DNA of 64,000 nucleotides. Source: Aureobasidium sp. EXF-3400. Lineage: Eukaryota > Ascomycota > Dothideomycetes > Dothideales > Saccotheciaceae. The stretch covers positions 1 to 64,000 of the forward strand of contig SWBL01000135.1 of assembly GCA_024195585.1 (NCBI GenBank), read 5' to 3'. Position numbers and translations under genes: made by a program. Below the pieces are notes generated by a model. The model saw nothing but the letters and a program-made list of their open reading frames with translations, did not search any database and was not told the DNA's origin. Positions 41,668 to 51,731 of the stretch are shown here, piece after piece. Position 1 is the stretch's first letter. The number at the start of each line of letters is the position of its first letter.

Positions 41668-42757
41668 CTACTTCTTCTCCTGCTGCAGCCTCTCGTGCTC
41701 ATTCTTAACAATCGTCGGCACCTCGTTCTCAATGCTCTGCTCCTGAGGCTTCCAGCCCAACAGCTCCTTAAACCTTCTGGCCTTACCCCTCGAGTTCCAG
41801 CCCCAACTGACAGCCTCAAATCCAGCAGTCTTCTTTGCGGTCTCCATATCCATCTGCTCAGACTTGACTTCCTTGATCAGACCCTGCTGCTTAGCGGCCT
41901 CGGCAACAACCTTGCTCAAGTCTCCCCAGACGTGCTCGCCGTTCTCGGTAAAGTAGTAGCCATTCTGACCCCACAGCTTAGGGTCGGTGTTGTTCTTCGC
42001 TGCCTCCTCGACCAAGAGGACAAAGGCGCGGGCCAAGTCGTGGACGTGTACATTGTTCCACATTGCCTTGCCGCCGCCGATTATGGGTGCGGCTTGGATC
42101 TCCAGTACTGACTTTGCGAGCTCGTACACTTGGCGACCACGAGTGAGGGAAGGTCCGCGACCATCACCGTAGATGGTGGGTGGGCACACAATGGCGGTCT
42201 TGACTGCACCAGAAGCGTTTGTGCCGGCGTTGATGACAATCTGATCGACGTTCTTGTGGAAGGCTTCTTGAGGAAGATTGATCAGCTCGGCCACGCCGTC
42301 CAGGTCATCGAAGACTTTGTCGGTGTGTTCGCCAAACTTGTCTGCCGATGAATCAAAGTAAGTCAGGATACCAGTTCCTCCGGTGTGCAGCCAATAGCCT
42401 GGCTTGGAAGCATTGTGACCCGAGGCGAGACCTTCAGCAATAGCCTTTGCGGCTCCCTCGTGGTCAGAGGCATCCGCGGTATCTGTTATGTTGTTAGTAT
42501 ACTATAAAGACCAATCGAATGGACAAAAACTCACGAATGACAATATCAGCCTTGGAAGCCTCCTCCTTCAGCAAATCACTGCTGTCATTGTCTCCCTGTA
42601 CAGTCTTGACCTTTGGGAACTTGTCCGTAACAGACTTGCCCTTCTCAGCTGTGCGAACCAGAGCGGTATAAGAGTACTCGGGGTGCTTGTTGTAAAGCTC
42701 GTACAGAGTGTCACCGCCAATGTAACCAGTGGCTCCAGTAATGAAGATGTTGACCAT
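41668..42757 (-). CDS. NAD(P)-dependent epimerase/dehydratase-like protein
   Basis: Exon 1 is 42757-42535 and exon 2 is 42482-41668, about 345 residues; the 52-base intron has a GTGAGT donor and a perfect TACTAAC branch. The N-terminal ITGATGYIGGDTLYEL (residues 6-21) is an extended-SDR nucleotide-binding loop. The central part has CPPTIYGDGRGPS and NNVHVHDLARAFVLLVEEA, typical of extended or atypical SDRs. A YxxxK catalytic pair is not evident where expected (the segment reads TGILTYFDSSADK), so it may be an atypical, possibly non-catalytic or differently acting member. Substrate is unknown. A plus-strand overlap is not supported. Confidence 0.85.
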
Positions 42758-43576
42758 TTTTGTTGATTTCGTAAGAGTCGTTCGAATGGTATGAGTTCGT
42801 TGAGAAGCGAAAGAAGATCAGATAAACATATATAGGTAGGCGAGGGCTGGTTAGGGCTCCACATGACGTCGTTGTAGTATGACGGATCTCTCCCCGCAGA
42901 TACTCACGATCCGAGATCTGCAATCAACGACGACCTGTTCCGAGAATGATCAATCTACTCGAATAGTCGCCATCTTTTGTCAAATCAATCAAAAAGCTCT
43001 CTCTCCTTCAACAGACATTGCTGAACTCGTGAAATCGAATAGGATTAGGAACAACGTCAATAGCTTTAGACTCTGGGAAAGAATACTTATACCCTTCAAC
43101 CAGAAACATCACATTGGAACATCACATCAGAAACAACAATGAGAACAACGGCTCTGCAATAGGAGCGAGGTCCGCCAGCATTGAGGAAAGGACAGAAGTT
43201 TGCGGAACAAGGATGAAAAATGTGATTTGAAGAAATCCTAACGCTGGATGAACTAGATGGGTTCATCCAATCTCGCTGTATGCAGAGAAGAAAAGAAAGA
43301 GCCAATATATGTACAAGAGAAGGGGTAATGGTTATGGAATAGGGCAAATGAACTTCGCCTAGAAAAGAACGGCTAGCAAAAGTTCAGAAGAAAAACAGCC
43401 CATGAGTGAGAAGGCAACAAGATGCAAAAAGGGTGGCGCAGAGGGAAACAGGAACCAGGACCTCCGTGCCTTACCCGTGTAAACCATCGTTTCCAATAAA
43501 CAAGAAGCAGGGGATAGCCCGAAAGAAAAACAAGACAATGGGTATATCTCCAAAACAGCGAGAGCAAGAGCGAGAC
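42758..43576. other. Intergenic region upstream of the epimerase gene
   Basis: 819 bases: the epimerase promoter (minus strand) and the 3' flank of the ArfGAP gene. The bases 43150-43550 are purine-rich. Open frames here (for example 43406-43864) overlap the ArfGAP coding end on the other strand and have no family resemblance. Confidence 0.45.
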
Positions 43577-45675
43577 TCAACGAGCATACCTCGCACTCAA
43601 ATTCGCAAATGCATCAGGACTATGCGGTCTCCCATTCGCCATGCCCACAAAGTCCCTACTCTCTTGACTGACATGTCTAGCACCGGCACGGGCTTGTTGC
43701 TCTTGCTGGGGAGCACCGAAGCCAGAGCCGAAGGGGTTCATGCTGCCACTTCCAACTGGCATGGTGACGCTTCGTTGCGGTGGCTGTTGCGTCTGAGGCT
43801 GTGCTTGCATTTGCTGCTGAGGGGGAGCCATGCTGTTCTCGGGGAGAGATTGCAGGGGCCTTGAGGGAGCTAGTTGGGGGTGGCCGTAAAGGGCCATAAT
43901 GTCCATTTTGCCATAGCGACCAGTGGGTTGTGCGTATAGTTGTTGCTGTTGCTGAGGCTGAGGCATTTGCTGTTGTTGCTGTTGAGGCATCTGTTGTTGC
44001 TGTTGTGCAGACTGGTAGGATTGGTAGGGCTCCGGCTGGCTAGATTGAGGTACCTGGAAAGGGTTTGTCTGAGGCTGAGATGGCATGTTCGCGTAGGGGT
44101 TCGAGGTGTGTTGAGGAGCTAGCTGCTGAGGTGGTTGTTGATAGGGGTTCTGCTGTTGTTGCGGCTGCTGGAGTTGCTGTTGGTAATGAGATTGTTGTTG
44201 TGGCTGGGGTTGGGCGGAGAAAAAGTCTTGTTGAGGTTGATAGAATGCACCGGGCGATTGTGCCTGTGGTGTTTGGCCCTGGGGTTGTTGGAGCCATGGA
44301 TTTTGAGGAGCAGCTGATAGTTGAAGGCCAAATGGATTTGATGGAGCAAATGTTTGTGATTGCGTTTTCCTCAAGAAGGGATTAGACGGTGGCTGAGGCT
44401 GAGGCTGCTGGTATTGCTGTGTGTCCTGAGGAGGATAATTGGGAGCTTGTAGGGGTTGTTGCATCTGCTGAGGCATGAATGGATTGTTCTGGTACTGCTG
44501 GGGCTGTTGGGCGGAAATCTGCATGGCCGAGAAAGAGTCCTGGAGAGGTTGCTGCGCCGGTGCTTGAGGCTGGAGGAAGGGGTTGTATGAAGGCTGTGGA
44601 GCTGCAGTCGAGAGGGCGGGCTGAGTAAAGGCGCGGCGCGGAGCTTGCAGGTCCAGTGCATCAAAGGGATTCGTCGAGACAGCGGCCTTTTCTGGCTGTG
44701 CCCTCTGTTTCTCGATGTAGAGGCCGTTTGCGTTGGAGCTGCTTGTGCTGCCTGACATGGGTGTCAAAGTACCCTGAGCCCCTGAAGTGCCGTCACCCAG
44801 GCGTACGAGCGTCTCGACTGCCTTGTCCAAGTTTCCGTTGACATTCTTCAGGACCATTGAGTTGCGACGTGTGTCCGGGAAGCCCATCTCTCTCAACGAT
44901 GCCAGTTTTGTATCAAATGTCTCTTCCTCTTGATTTCCCACAGCCGAGCCAAACACACGCGATTGCTTGTTCATTCTTCCGGCAGGCGGCGTCGAACTTC
45001 TGTCTGAGCCAGTCAAGGCGGGCGACAGTGGAGGTGTGAATCTTTGTTGTGTAGCCGACGATGAGCGAACTCCGAGCGAGAAACCGAACTTCTTGCCAGG
45101 CTTTGGCGGCAGTGGCGGTGGGACTCCTTCGGTCGAACTGACACTGGCACCGCCGACTGTGTGACTTCTGGGTCTGGAGCCAACAAAGGCCTTGTGCTCG
45201 TACTTTTGGCGGATGAAGCGTTCCATGACACCGCCGACCTCGTCAGCATCGGTGGGAATGTCGGGCCTGACGTTCTGTGGGTTGAAGGTGCGGTTCGAGG
45301 TCGTATTTCCAACGCGCTTCATGTTGTCGACTTGGTCAGGGGACCAGCTATCCATGCTCAGCGACTTGACCTTTGAGATGTGGGTGCCCATTTTGCGATG
45401 TATGGCGGCGCAGCTTATGCAGAGGAAGATTCCCAGCTGTTATTCTTGTCAGAAAAGGCGCACAAGGCGGAAGTGACTGGTACTCACACTCCAACTCGAC
45501 CATGCTGGTACAATGTCAGCATCCAAGTTCCAGAAAGTGCCATGTTTCTTCAGGTTTGCTCACCTGGATTCCTCGCAGCGCAATCGGCGCATCTATCATT
45601 TCCCGAGACTTTCAACAAATCCTGCAGCATACGCTCATTGCGAGCCTGCTGCCTCTTGGTGACTGTACTAGCCAT
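43577..45675 (-). CDS. ArfGAP with UBA domain and Gln-rich tail (Gts1/Ucp3-like)
   Basis: Three exons: 45675-45564, 45504-45488 (17 bases) and 45436-43577, about 662 residues. ArfGAPs stimulate GTP hydrolysis on Arf in vesicle traffic. Splicing restores the C-x2-C-x16-C-x2-C zinc finger (Cys29, Cys32, Cys49, Cys52) and the arginine-finger segment IHRKMGTHISKVKS, proving the 17-base exon. A Pro-rich patch (PPPLPPKPGKK) and a UBA domain (TKLASLREMGF...LDKAVETLVRLG, residues about 218-258) follow. The C-terminal 350 residues are Gln/Pro-rich with QQQQ runs. This architecture is that of yeast Gts1 and fission yeast Ucp3. It is divergent from the mitoribosomal gene. Confidence 0.9.
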
Positions 45676-46188
45676 CTTGTCGAGCGTGGCCACGTGCGGG
45701 AGTGGAAAGGGGTTATTGCGAAGTCTCTAAGCTGCGAAGGAGAGTATATGCAAAGGCTAACACGCTGAAGGCGGATAAATGTTTGGGAGCTGGCCGTGTC
45801 AAGTATGCGGCATGGCTGCAGAGTCGGAACAGAAATAGATGGTGTATTGTAGTAAGTACTTATCAAGCCTGTCGAAACATTGCAATGTCATCTCCGTCTC
45901 TCGGGTCGGTCCAGCCAGCCCCGGCCTGCACCTCCATCGCATACTCAATATTACCCTTCGCCCATTGGAAACGGAACAATAAGTTTCTGTAGCTGAGTAT
46001 ATTTTGACAAGATCCAGTCATTACTCCCCAAAGTCCAACATGAATTAAAAGTCGTTACGATCATAGTTTGAGGCAGTAGCACAAACCATCGGCGGCCGCA
46101 TGTCGGAAATCTCCGTTCGGCGACTTTGAATTATACAGCGGCCTCGAGACTTTTGACCATCACCGTCGGTATATACAACATTCCAGTC
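45676..46188. promoter_or_regulatory. Divergent promoter region, ArfGAP / mS42-mS43
   Basis: 513 bases between divergent start codons. A GGCGGCCGC (NotI-like) CpG block lies near 46091. No gene and no clear TATA box is seen. Confidence 0.5.
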
Positions 46189-47231
46189 ATGGTTCTACAA
46201 AGATTAGCACGCTCAAGGAGCGCATGGGCTTCTCTGCTTGGTTCGCGCACCAGCGTATGTCCCCCTTCGCTCAACACAGCGCACACAAGTACTTACCACC
46301 GTCGGCGCAGGCGAGACAATTCCATGCCTCAATACCGACATCACTCCACGAGGTGCCCAACCTAATCTACAAGGAAGAATTCGAGGAGAAGGGAATCGCC
46401 GGTCTCCTTCAGCCAGAGAACTACGACATTGCATACAACCAGAACATGGCCTTCCTTGTCGACCGATTGAACAAAGCCACAAAAGGTTGCTATACCATTA
46501 CCACCCGACATGCCCGATCACTCCTCTAACACAACTCGCTTCGATCAGGCACCGACCACGAGAACTCAACAACCAAGCAACTTGTCCTGTCCCTTGCGCG
46601 CAACCCCACCATGGCCTCCGTCTTCGCCGCTGCCAGCATGGCTCACAACACGCATTTCTTCTTCGATTCGCTGTCGCCCTCGCTCGACTCCAACAAGCTC
46701 GAGAACTACCCCACCCTCCAAGAAGCCCTGATCAAGTCATTTGGCAGCATCGACACCCTCTGGAGGACAATGCTAACCACCGCAAACGCAATGACCGGCC
46801 CTGGCTTCGTCTGGCTGGTCCAAGCAAAGCAGCGCTCCACCTCGGCCGCCGGAAACACCTCTTCCCTGCCCGAATACAGAATCTTGACTACCTACAACGC
46901 CGGCACTCCATACCCCGAGGCCATCTACCGTCAACAGGGCGTCGACCAGAACACAGCACTCGGCTACAACGGCTCGGCTGGTTCTTTCGGCTCTACCTCT
47001 GCTCGTGGAAGAGAAACCCCCAAGCTCCCTCCAGGCACCGAGCTCATCACTCCCGCTCTTTGTGTCAGCACTTGGGAGCACTGCTACCTGCCTCAATACG
47101 GTGTTGACGGAAAGGCAAAGTACCTGATTGAATGGTGGAAGTCTATTAACTGGGGTGCCGTCGACAACAGAGTCGAGAAGAGACAGATTCTGGGTGACAG
47201 CAACGGCTTCGACAAGGGCCCCCGTGTATAA
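46189..47231 (+). CDS. Mitochondrial small-subunit ribosomal protein with superoxide dismutase fold (mS42/mS43, Rsm26/Mrp1 type)
   Basis: Exons are 46189-46254, 46311-46485 and 46549-47231, about 307 residues. Two subunits of the fungal mitoribosome carry an Fe/Mn-SOD-like fold that has lost the metal site. Exon 1 is a mitochondrial presequence (MVLQRLARSRSAWASLLGSR). The SOD-like parts are SLHEVPNLIYKEEFEEKGI, ENYDIAYNQNMAFLVDRLNKATKG, then MAHNTHFFFDSL, TGPGFVWLV, and TWEHCYLPQYGVDGKAKYLIEWW (shown in pieces), where the SOD metal ligands DxWEHAYY are replaced. The second donor GTTGCT is weak, but the joined Gly codon keeps the conserved helix. Mrp1 and Rsm26 cannot be told apart with certainty here. 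Confidence 0.85.
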
Positions 47232-47366
47232 AAGACTAGTTTGGTCGAGTCTTGTTCAAAAATGTAAAATAGCCATTTCCGTGTACGCATTGCCTGCTTG
47301 TAATCTTCTTCTTTCAATATTCAGCCGCTACTCGCGGTATCGTACATGCATATCATGAGTGGTTGT

Positions 47367-48392
47367 TTATTCCTCCATCTCGTCGTCATCGCCTTCGAGT
47401 GCCTTCTTGGCCAGACGCTCTGCCTCCTCGAGCATCTCCTTTGGCACCTCCTCATGTCTACCCTTGGTCGGGCCGTCGACTTTGCTGATCCATGTCATCT
47501 CCAGCTCAAACTCCTTGTCCTTGCTGTCCTCGTGTGCCACGTAGATGATTCTTGCCGCCTCCTTGACACCCTCCTCCAAGCTGATACCGCCCTGGTCGGG
47601 GGTGAGCTTCAGCTTCTCGAGTTCCGCCTTGGCTGCTTGTCTTCCCTTTCCAGTGGCTGCGCCGTAGTATCCCCAGTACAATCCAGATGGTTCGATCATG
47701 TAGAGGTATGGGCCACCTTCCTTTGCATCAGGCACCTTGCCACCACTGCCGCTTGATGGGCCGGAACCGACTTGTGCGTCAACGGGAACTTCGAGCTCGG
47801 AATCCCAACCACCAATGATGGCGGTGATACCGAAGGGACGGACTGATGAGTAGAGAGTGTAGGCTTGGACGTAGGATCCCATGCGGTCGGCGAGGGAGGC
47901 GACGGGAATAGGTTGCTTGTAGAGAGAACGCCATGATGATGCCTCATCACGGGCGCGGGTGACAAAGTGGCGACCATCGGGGAGAAGACCAGTGGAGACC
48001 TAGGGTTATTCTTAGCTGGCGAATGTTGATGCAATGCGCGGACAGAACATACGACACCAATGTTGCGATCGACGGTAGCTATCCTCTTGTTTGCGTCTTT
48101 CTTCAACAGCTTTGAGGTGACGAGCTTCTCCAGAGCGAGGACAACACCATCACGACATCTGATACCGACACAAGTGCCGCCGTTCTCGACAGCCTTCATG
48201 GCATATTCGACCTAGACTGGGCGTTAGGTGATGCGGTCCACATGTATACGAGTTGATGGCTGACCTGGAAGTTACGACCATCAGGAGAGAAGACCGAGTT
48301 GGACAGATCGTAGCCCGTTCCTATCGAAGTCTTGGGACAAAGAGTCAGCGCCTGAGTTGATGCGCCAGCAGGAAGCGGCGTTTACTGACCAT
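47367..48392 (-). CDS. PRE10: 20S proteasome subunit alpha (Pre10, alpha-7/PSMA3 type)
   Basis: Four coding exons: 48392-48390 (only ATG), 48330-48265, 48211-48053 and 47999-47367, giving 286 residues (yeast Pre10 is close to this length). Alpha subunits form the gated outer rings of the proteasome. The spliced start [20 protein letters not shown] is the alpha-type signature, and [17 protein letters not shown] continues it across the third junction. [17 protein letters not shown], then [24 protein letters not shown] are visible; the C-terminus is the expected acidic tail (GDDDEMEE). All introns are phase 0. It converges on the mitoribosomal gene with 135 bases between stops. Confidence 0.95.
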
Positions 48393-49385
48393 GGTTGCGG
48401 TTGATGACGGTGTGAAGGGGAAGGCGACGAGATTCCTGTAGTGTGAAGAGGAGGCGAGGACTCAACAAGAGTTGATCGAATTAGTGAGTGAAGGAGATAG
48501 GAGAGATGCAGATGCGCAGATGCAAAGATTGGGTGTTTGGCTATTCTGTGATGTATCGATGCAGCAGCTCCTCCGCCTATGGACGACGGAGCTCCATCGC
48601 GCGGCCACGCCAAGCTCCGACCATCACAGGTCACCCTGTCATCCTCTACTTTGTTCAAAAGATCGCCATCATCTTACTATTTTTATGCACAACAGTCTGA
48701 TATACAAGTTGACATGTCTTTTTCTACGCATTCTTCTGAAGATACAGCACTGCTATCAGCAGATTCCTGAGACGTAAATGACCAGTGTCGCCCTTCCATC
48801 CCTGCTTCTGTCCAACAATAGAGCATGTGACATGGATAAGCCTCGTCGCTGATGACGATGTTGTCACCGTTTCCGCCCACCAACTTTTCCCAACCCCGCC
48901 CCTCCCACCATATCTCTTCTATAACACTGCATCTTCCTGCTAGCATTCTTCAATCCAGCCCTTGTAGACACCATCCAGTATTTCTACGTTCTGAGACTAC
49001 TCTCCCAGTAGTTGAATTGCTCATTTACCCCGCCGCCCCTTGGACACCGCTTGTTTCCACTCCATATTAGCCTTCTTCTAGGTGGAGCACGGTCGGGCAG
49101 AAACACATCAGGTTGGAGCAATACCAGTCCGTTTAATTCCCACACCGCAATCTCGACATTTTCTACTCTTCACTCCATATCTTCTCTGTCTCACGTAACT
49201 TCCGCATCTTCCAACACACCTTCCGCATCTTTCAAGGCACCTTTCGCATCTCCTTCCCTATCTTCCGCTTCTGCCTGAAACATTACTCTCCTGTAAAACA
49301 AAAGCCTTCTCTACAAGAGAGGCAGCCGACTGACACTCTGTTCAGAGCATAGTACCAGCAACAGGACATCGTACATACCAAGATC
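48393..49385. promoter_or_regulatory. Divergent intergenic region, PRE10 / Q-rich orphan
   Basis: 993 bases between divergent starts. From about 49195 the leader of the plus-strand gene contains near-repeats of CTTCCGCATCT (49200, 49221 and 49241 area). No proteasome element GGTGGCAAA was found. Frames in this stretch lack ATG or family resemblance. Confidence 0.5.
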
Positions 49386-50129
49386 ATGTCGCAGTATCAG
49401 CAAGACGAGTTGGCTAGGCTCTTTGCCCACAACATGAGCCTGAACCAAACATTGCCTCAATCCACACCCGACAAGCAATTCCTCGGTCACAACACCCAAC
49501 CGATCTACTACAGCTCACAGCACTACACTCCCAGCAGTTACCTGCACATCTCACCAGCGCCAGAGCAACAACAAGCCGCAGCCCCTCGCGCCGACTCTCC
49601 ACTAAGTGGTAGCCCTCTTGACAACAACATGACACCCATCCACCTAGCTTCGATGCTGCGCAACCACGACATCGAACCCACCTCGCTGAGCAATTCGCAA
49701 GTCAAGCTTTTCACCAATGCAGACTATGAACAGCGACTGCGCCTGCTCGAGCTCTGGCGCATCTCTCCCCCACAGTCATCACACCATTGGCAACAAGAAA
49801 CCAGTCTGGCATATGAAGAGCAGTTGGCTGCGTTACGCTATGAAGAGCGTATGCGTGCAGAGGTGGATGACGCTCAGGCAGAGCCTTACATGGAGTCCGG
49901 GTATGCACACTCTGCGCGCAGTGAGCCTGTGTATGCTTCCTGCTCCGGCGGACTGTGGCGGTCACAAGCTGAGCAGCATGATCGCTCTAGAGAGATGGAG
50001 GATGCACAAGGTTCATGGGCACAAGCACGCAACTTCGAGCAGCTGCAGGCCATGAACGCTCAAGTTGAGCAACAGCGCGGTTTTGTCTCGCGCAACAACG
50101 CTTCATATGATGACGATATGGAGTTGTAG
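49386..50129 (+). CDS. Gln/Glu-rich conserved hypothetical fungal protein
   Basis: A single 247-residue exon. The N-terminal half is Gln/Ser/Pro-rich (QSTPDKQFLG, EQQQAAAPRADSP). The central block PIHLASMLRNHDIEPTSL followed by LFTNADYEQRLRLLELWRI is compact and probably the conserved part; the tail is rich in Gln, Glu and Arg and may form a coiled coil (YEEQLAALRYEERMRAEV). There is no signal peptide, membrane span or recognised domain. The frame runs cleanly from the first ATG after a CT-rich leader. Function is not assigned. Confidence 0.78.
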   Translation: MSQYQQDELARLFAHNMSLNQTLPQSTPDKQFLGHNTQPIYYSSQHYTPSSYLHISPAPEQQQAAAPRADSPLSGSPLDNNMTPIHLASMLRNHDIEPTSLSNSQVKLFTNADYEQRLRLLELWRISPPQSSHHWQQETSLAYEEQLAALRYEERMRAEVDDAQAEPYMESGYAHSARSEPVYASCSGGLWRSQAEQHDRSREMEDAQGSWAQARNFEQLQAMNAQVEQQRGFVSRNNASYDDDMEL

Positions 50130-50332
50130 AGGAGTTGAGTGTGTTGCAAGGAGAATGTTTCAATTTAGCATAGCAGAGTTTCTTGTCAGGGAAGACTACC
50201 AGCAGTTGAATTAGCGCGACAGCATCATTGGGTGCACAGGAGTACAGGAAGGGATCATAATGTCACACATCACAGGGCTTTCGAGGAGTCTATAATGCAA
50301 CCAATCACAACTCTAACTGTATTTATATATCT

Positions 50333-51731
50333 CTACTTCTTGTCAGGAACTTCCTTAGCAGCCTCACCATCAGTCTTCCCACCCAACTGCTGCTTGACCT
50401 CTTCAGCTTTCTCTTCAGGGAAATCAGACGTCTCGATCTCAGCCCTTCCCTTTTCACTCTCACCTAACCCACCCCCATTCTCCTCTGTCTCCTTCCACTC
50501 CACCAACTCCAACTCTTTGCCCTCTGCTGTATCCTTGAAGTCAAAGATGCGGTAATCAGCATTAGCATACTTGCAAAGACTGATTGCACATCTCAAGAAG
50601 CCGGAATGCGAGACCACGGCAATGACTTTCTCTTTACGTGTGCGGAGAGAGCGGAGGCAGGATTGACCGCGTGCGATGGTTGCGCTGCGGGTGAAGGCGT
50701 AGGGACCGGTTTTGGAGGGCCAGAGGGGGTCGACGGTTGTGTAATCGAAGTGGGGGAAGTCGGGTTTCATGTCTGAGAGGGGGCTACCTGTGTCGCAGGG
50801 CTTATCTGAGTTCTCTGTGAGGGTTGGGATTAGTCTGCGTTTTTGACCTTGTCATGTCCAGGTGTTGCTGATGCGATTTGGTTGAGAGGGTATAAGAAGT
50901 GGTTTCACCATCAGAGTATAATGGGTGGCAGCTCGATGAGTGTCTTGCCGTAGAAGAAGTTCCGAGTATCAGACTCCATACGCTAAACGCAATCTGTATT
51001 GCGATAGCACACTACCGTGAGATTCGGTCCTGATGAGGTCAAATTATATCCCTGCAAGTCATGGGCTGAACATGGCGCAAGAAGTCCCAGACAGCTGACT
51101 CGTGGGTATCGAGAGAAACTGTTCAAAGATTCTAGGAGAGTGTTGATAGTACTTCCGTTGCTTGATCGGCAGCAGGCGTATAGACGCTTGTATAAACAAA
51201 AGTGATCGACATGCAGAGTAGGTAGACAAATGCCGGCGACATCAATGCATTCATCAATGCGCAAAAATAGGTCAACGATCAACGGTGCTGCGCCTTGCAG
51301 CGGCTCTCATGTATAGGCTAGAAACGGCTATACAGTCGTTTTGGGATTCCGCGAGTCGGGGGAAATGGTTGGGGAGAAACGAAAAGAAAGGGATCCTTTA
51401 CCTTGCCAGAGAGCATCAGCTTCTACAGGGACACCTCTTTTGATGAGCCAGTCAAGACCCAGAGTAGTGGTCTCCAGGGTGCGGCGCATAGGACTAGTGA
51501 TTATGCGCTCGATCTTGTCGGCGAGCGGCAGATGCTGACGAAGATGCTGCTCGAGTGCGCGGCATTGCTGCTGGCCCAGATTTGAGAGTTCTGGGTCGGG
51601 GATGTCGTATTCTTGTGCAGGACGCGTCAGGCATGGTGTTCTTAAGGAAGCCTTAGCGGTGAGGGAGAGCACTTATGATTGACGTTGTGCAGTGCTTGGC
51701 CATGTCTGATTAGAATGACAGTGGGAGGCAT
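50333..51731 (-). CDS. Histidine phosphatase (phosphoglycerate-mutase-like), splice junction unresolved
   Basis: Exon 1 (51731-51673) encodes MPPTVILIRHGQALHNVNH with the catalytic RHG (His10). Exon 2 ends at 51402 (phase 1) and holds YDIPDPELSNLG and ITSPMRRTLETT. Exon 3, 50814-50333, starts ENSDKPCDTGSPLS and holds VVSHSGFLR, the second catalytic His. These are the hallmarks of small cofactor-independent histidine phosphatases; substrate is unknown. The tail is acidic and Lys/Glu-rich. Two oddities: no canonical splice keeps frame between exon 1 (donor GTGCTC) and YDIPDP, and the second intron is 587 bases while most others here are about 50. A one-base error, an unusual intron or a recent disabling change could explain the first. 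Confidence 0.72.
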
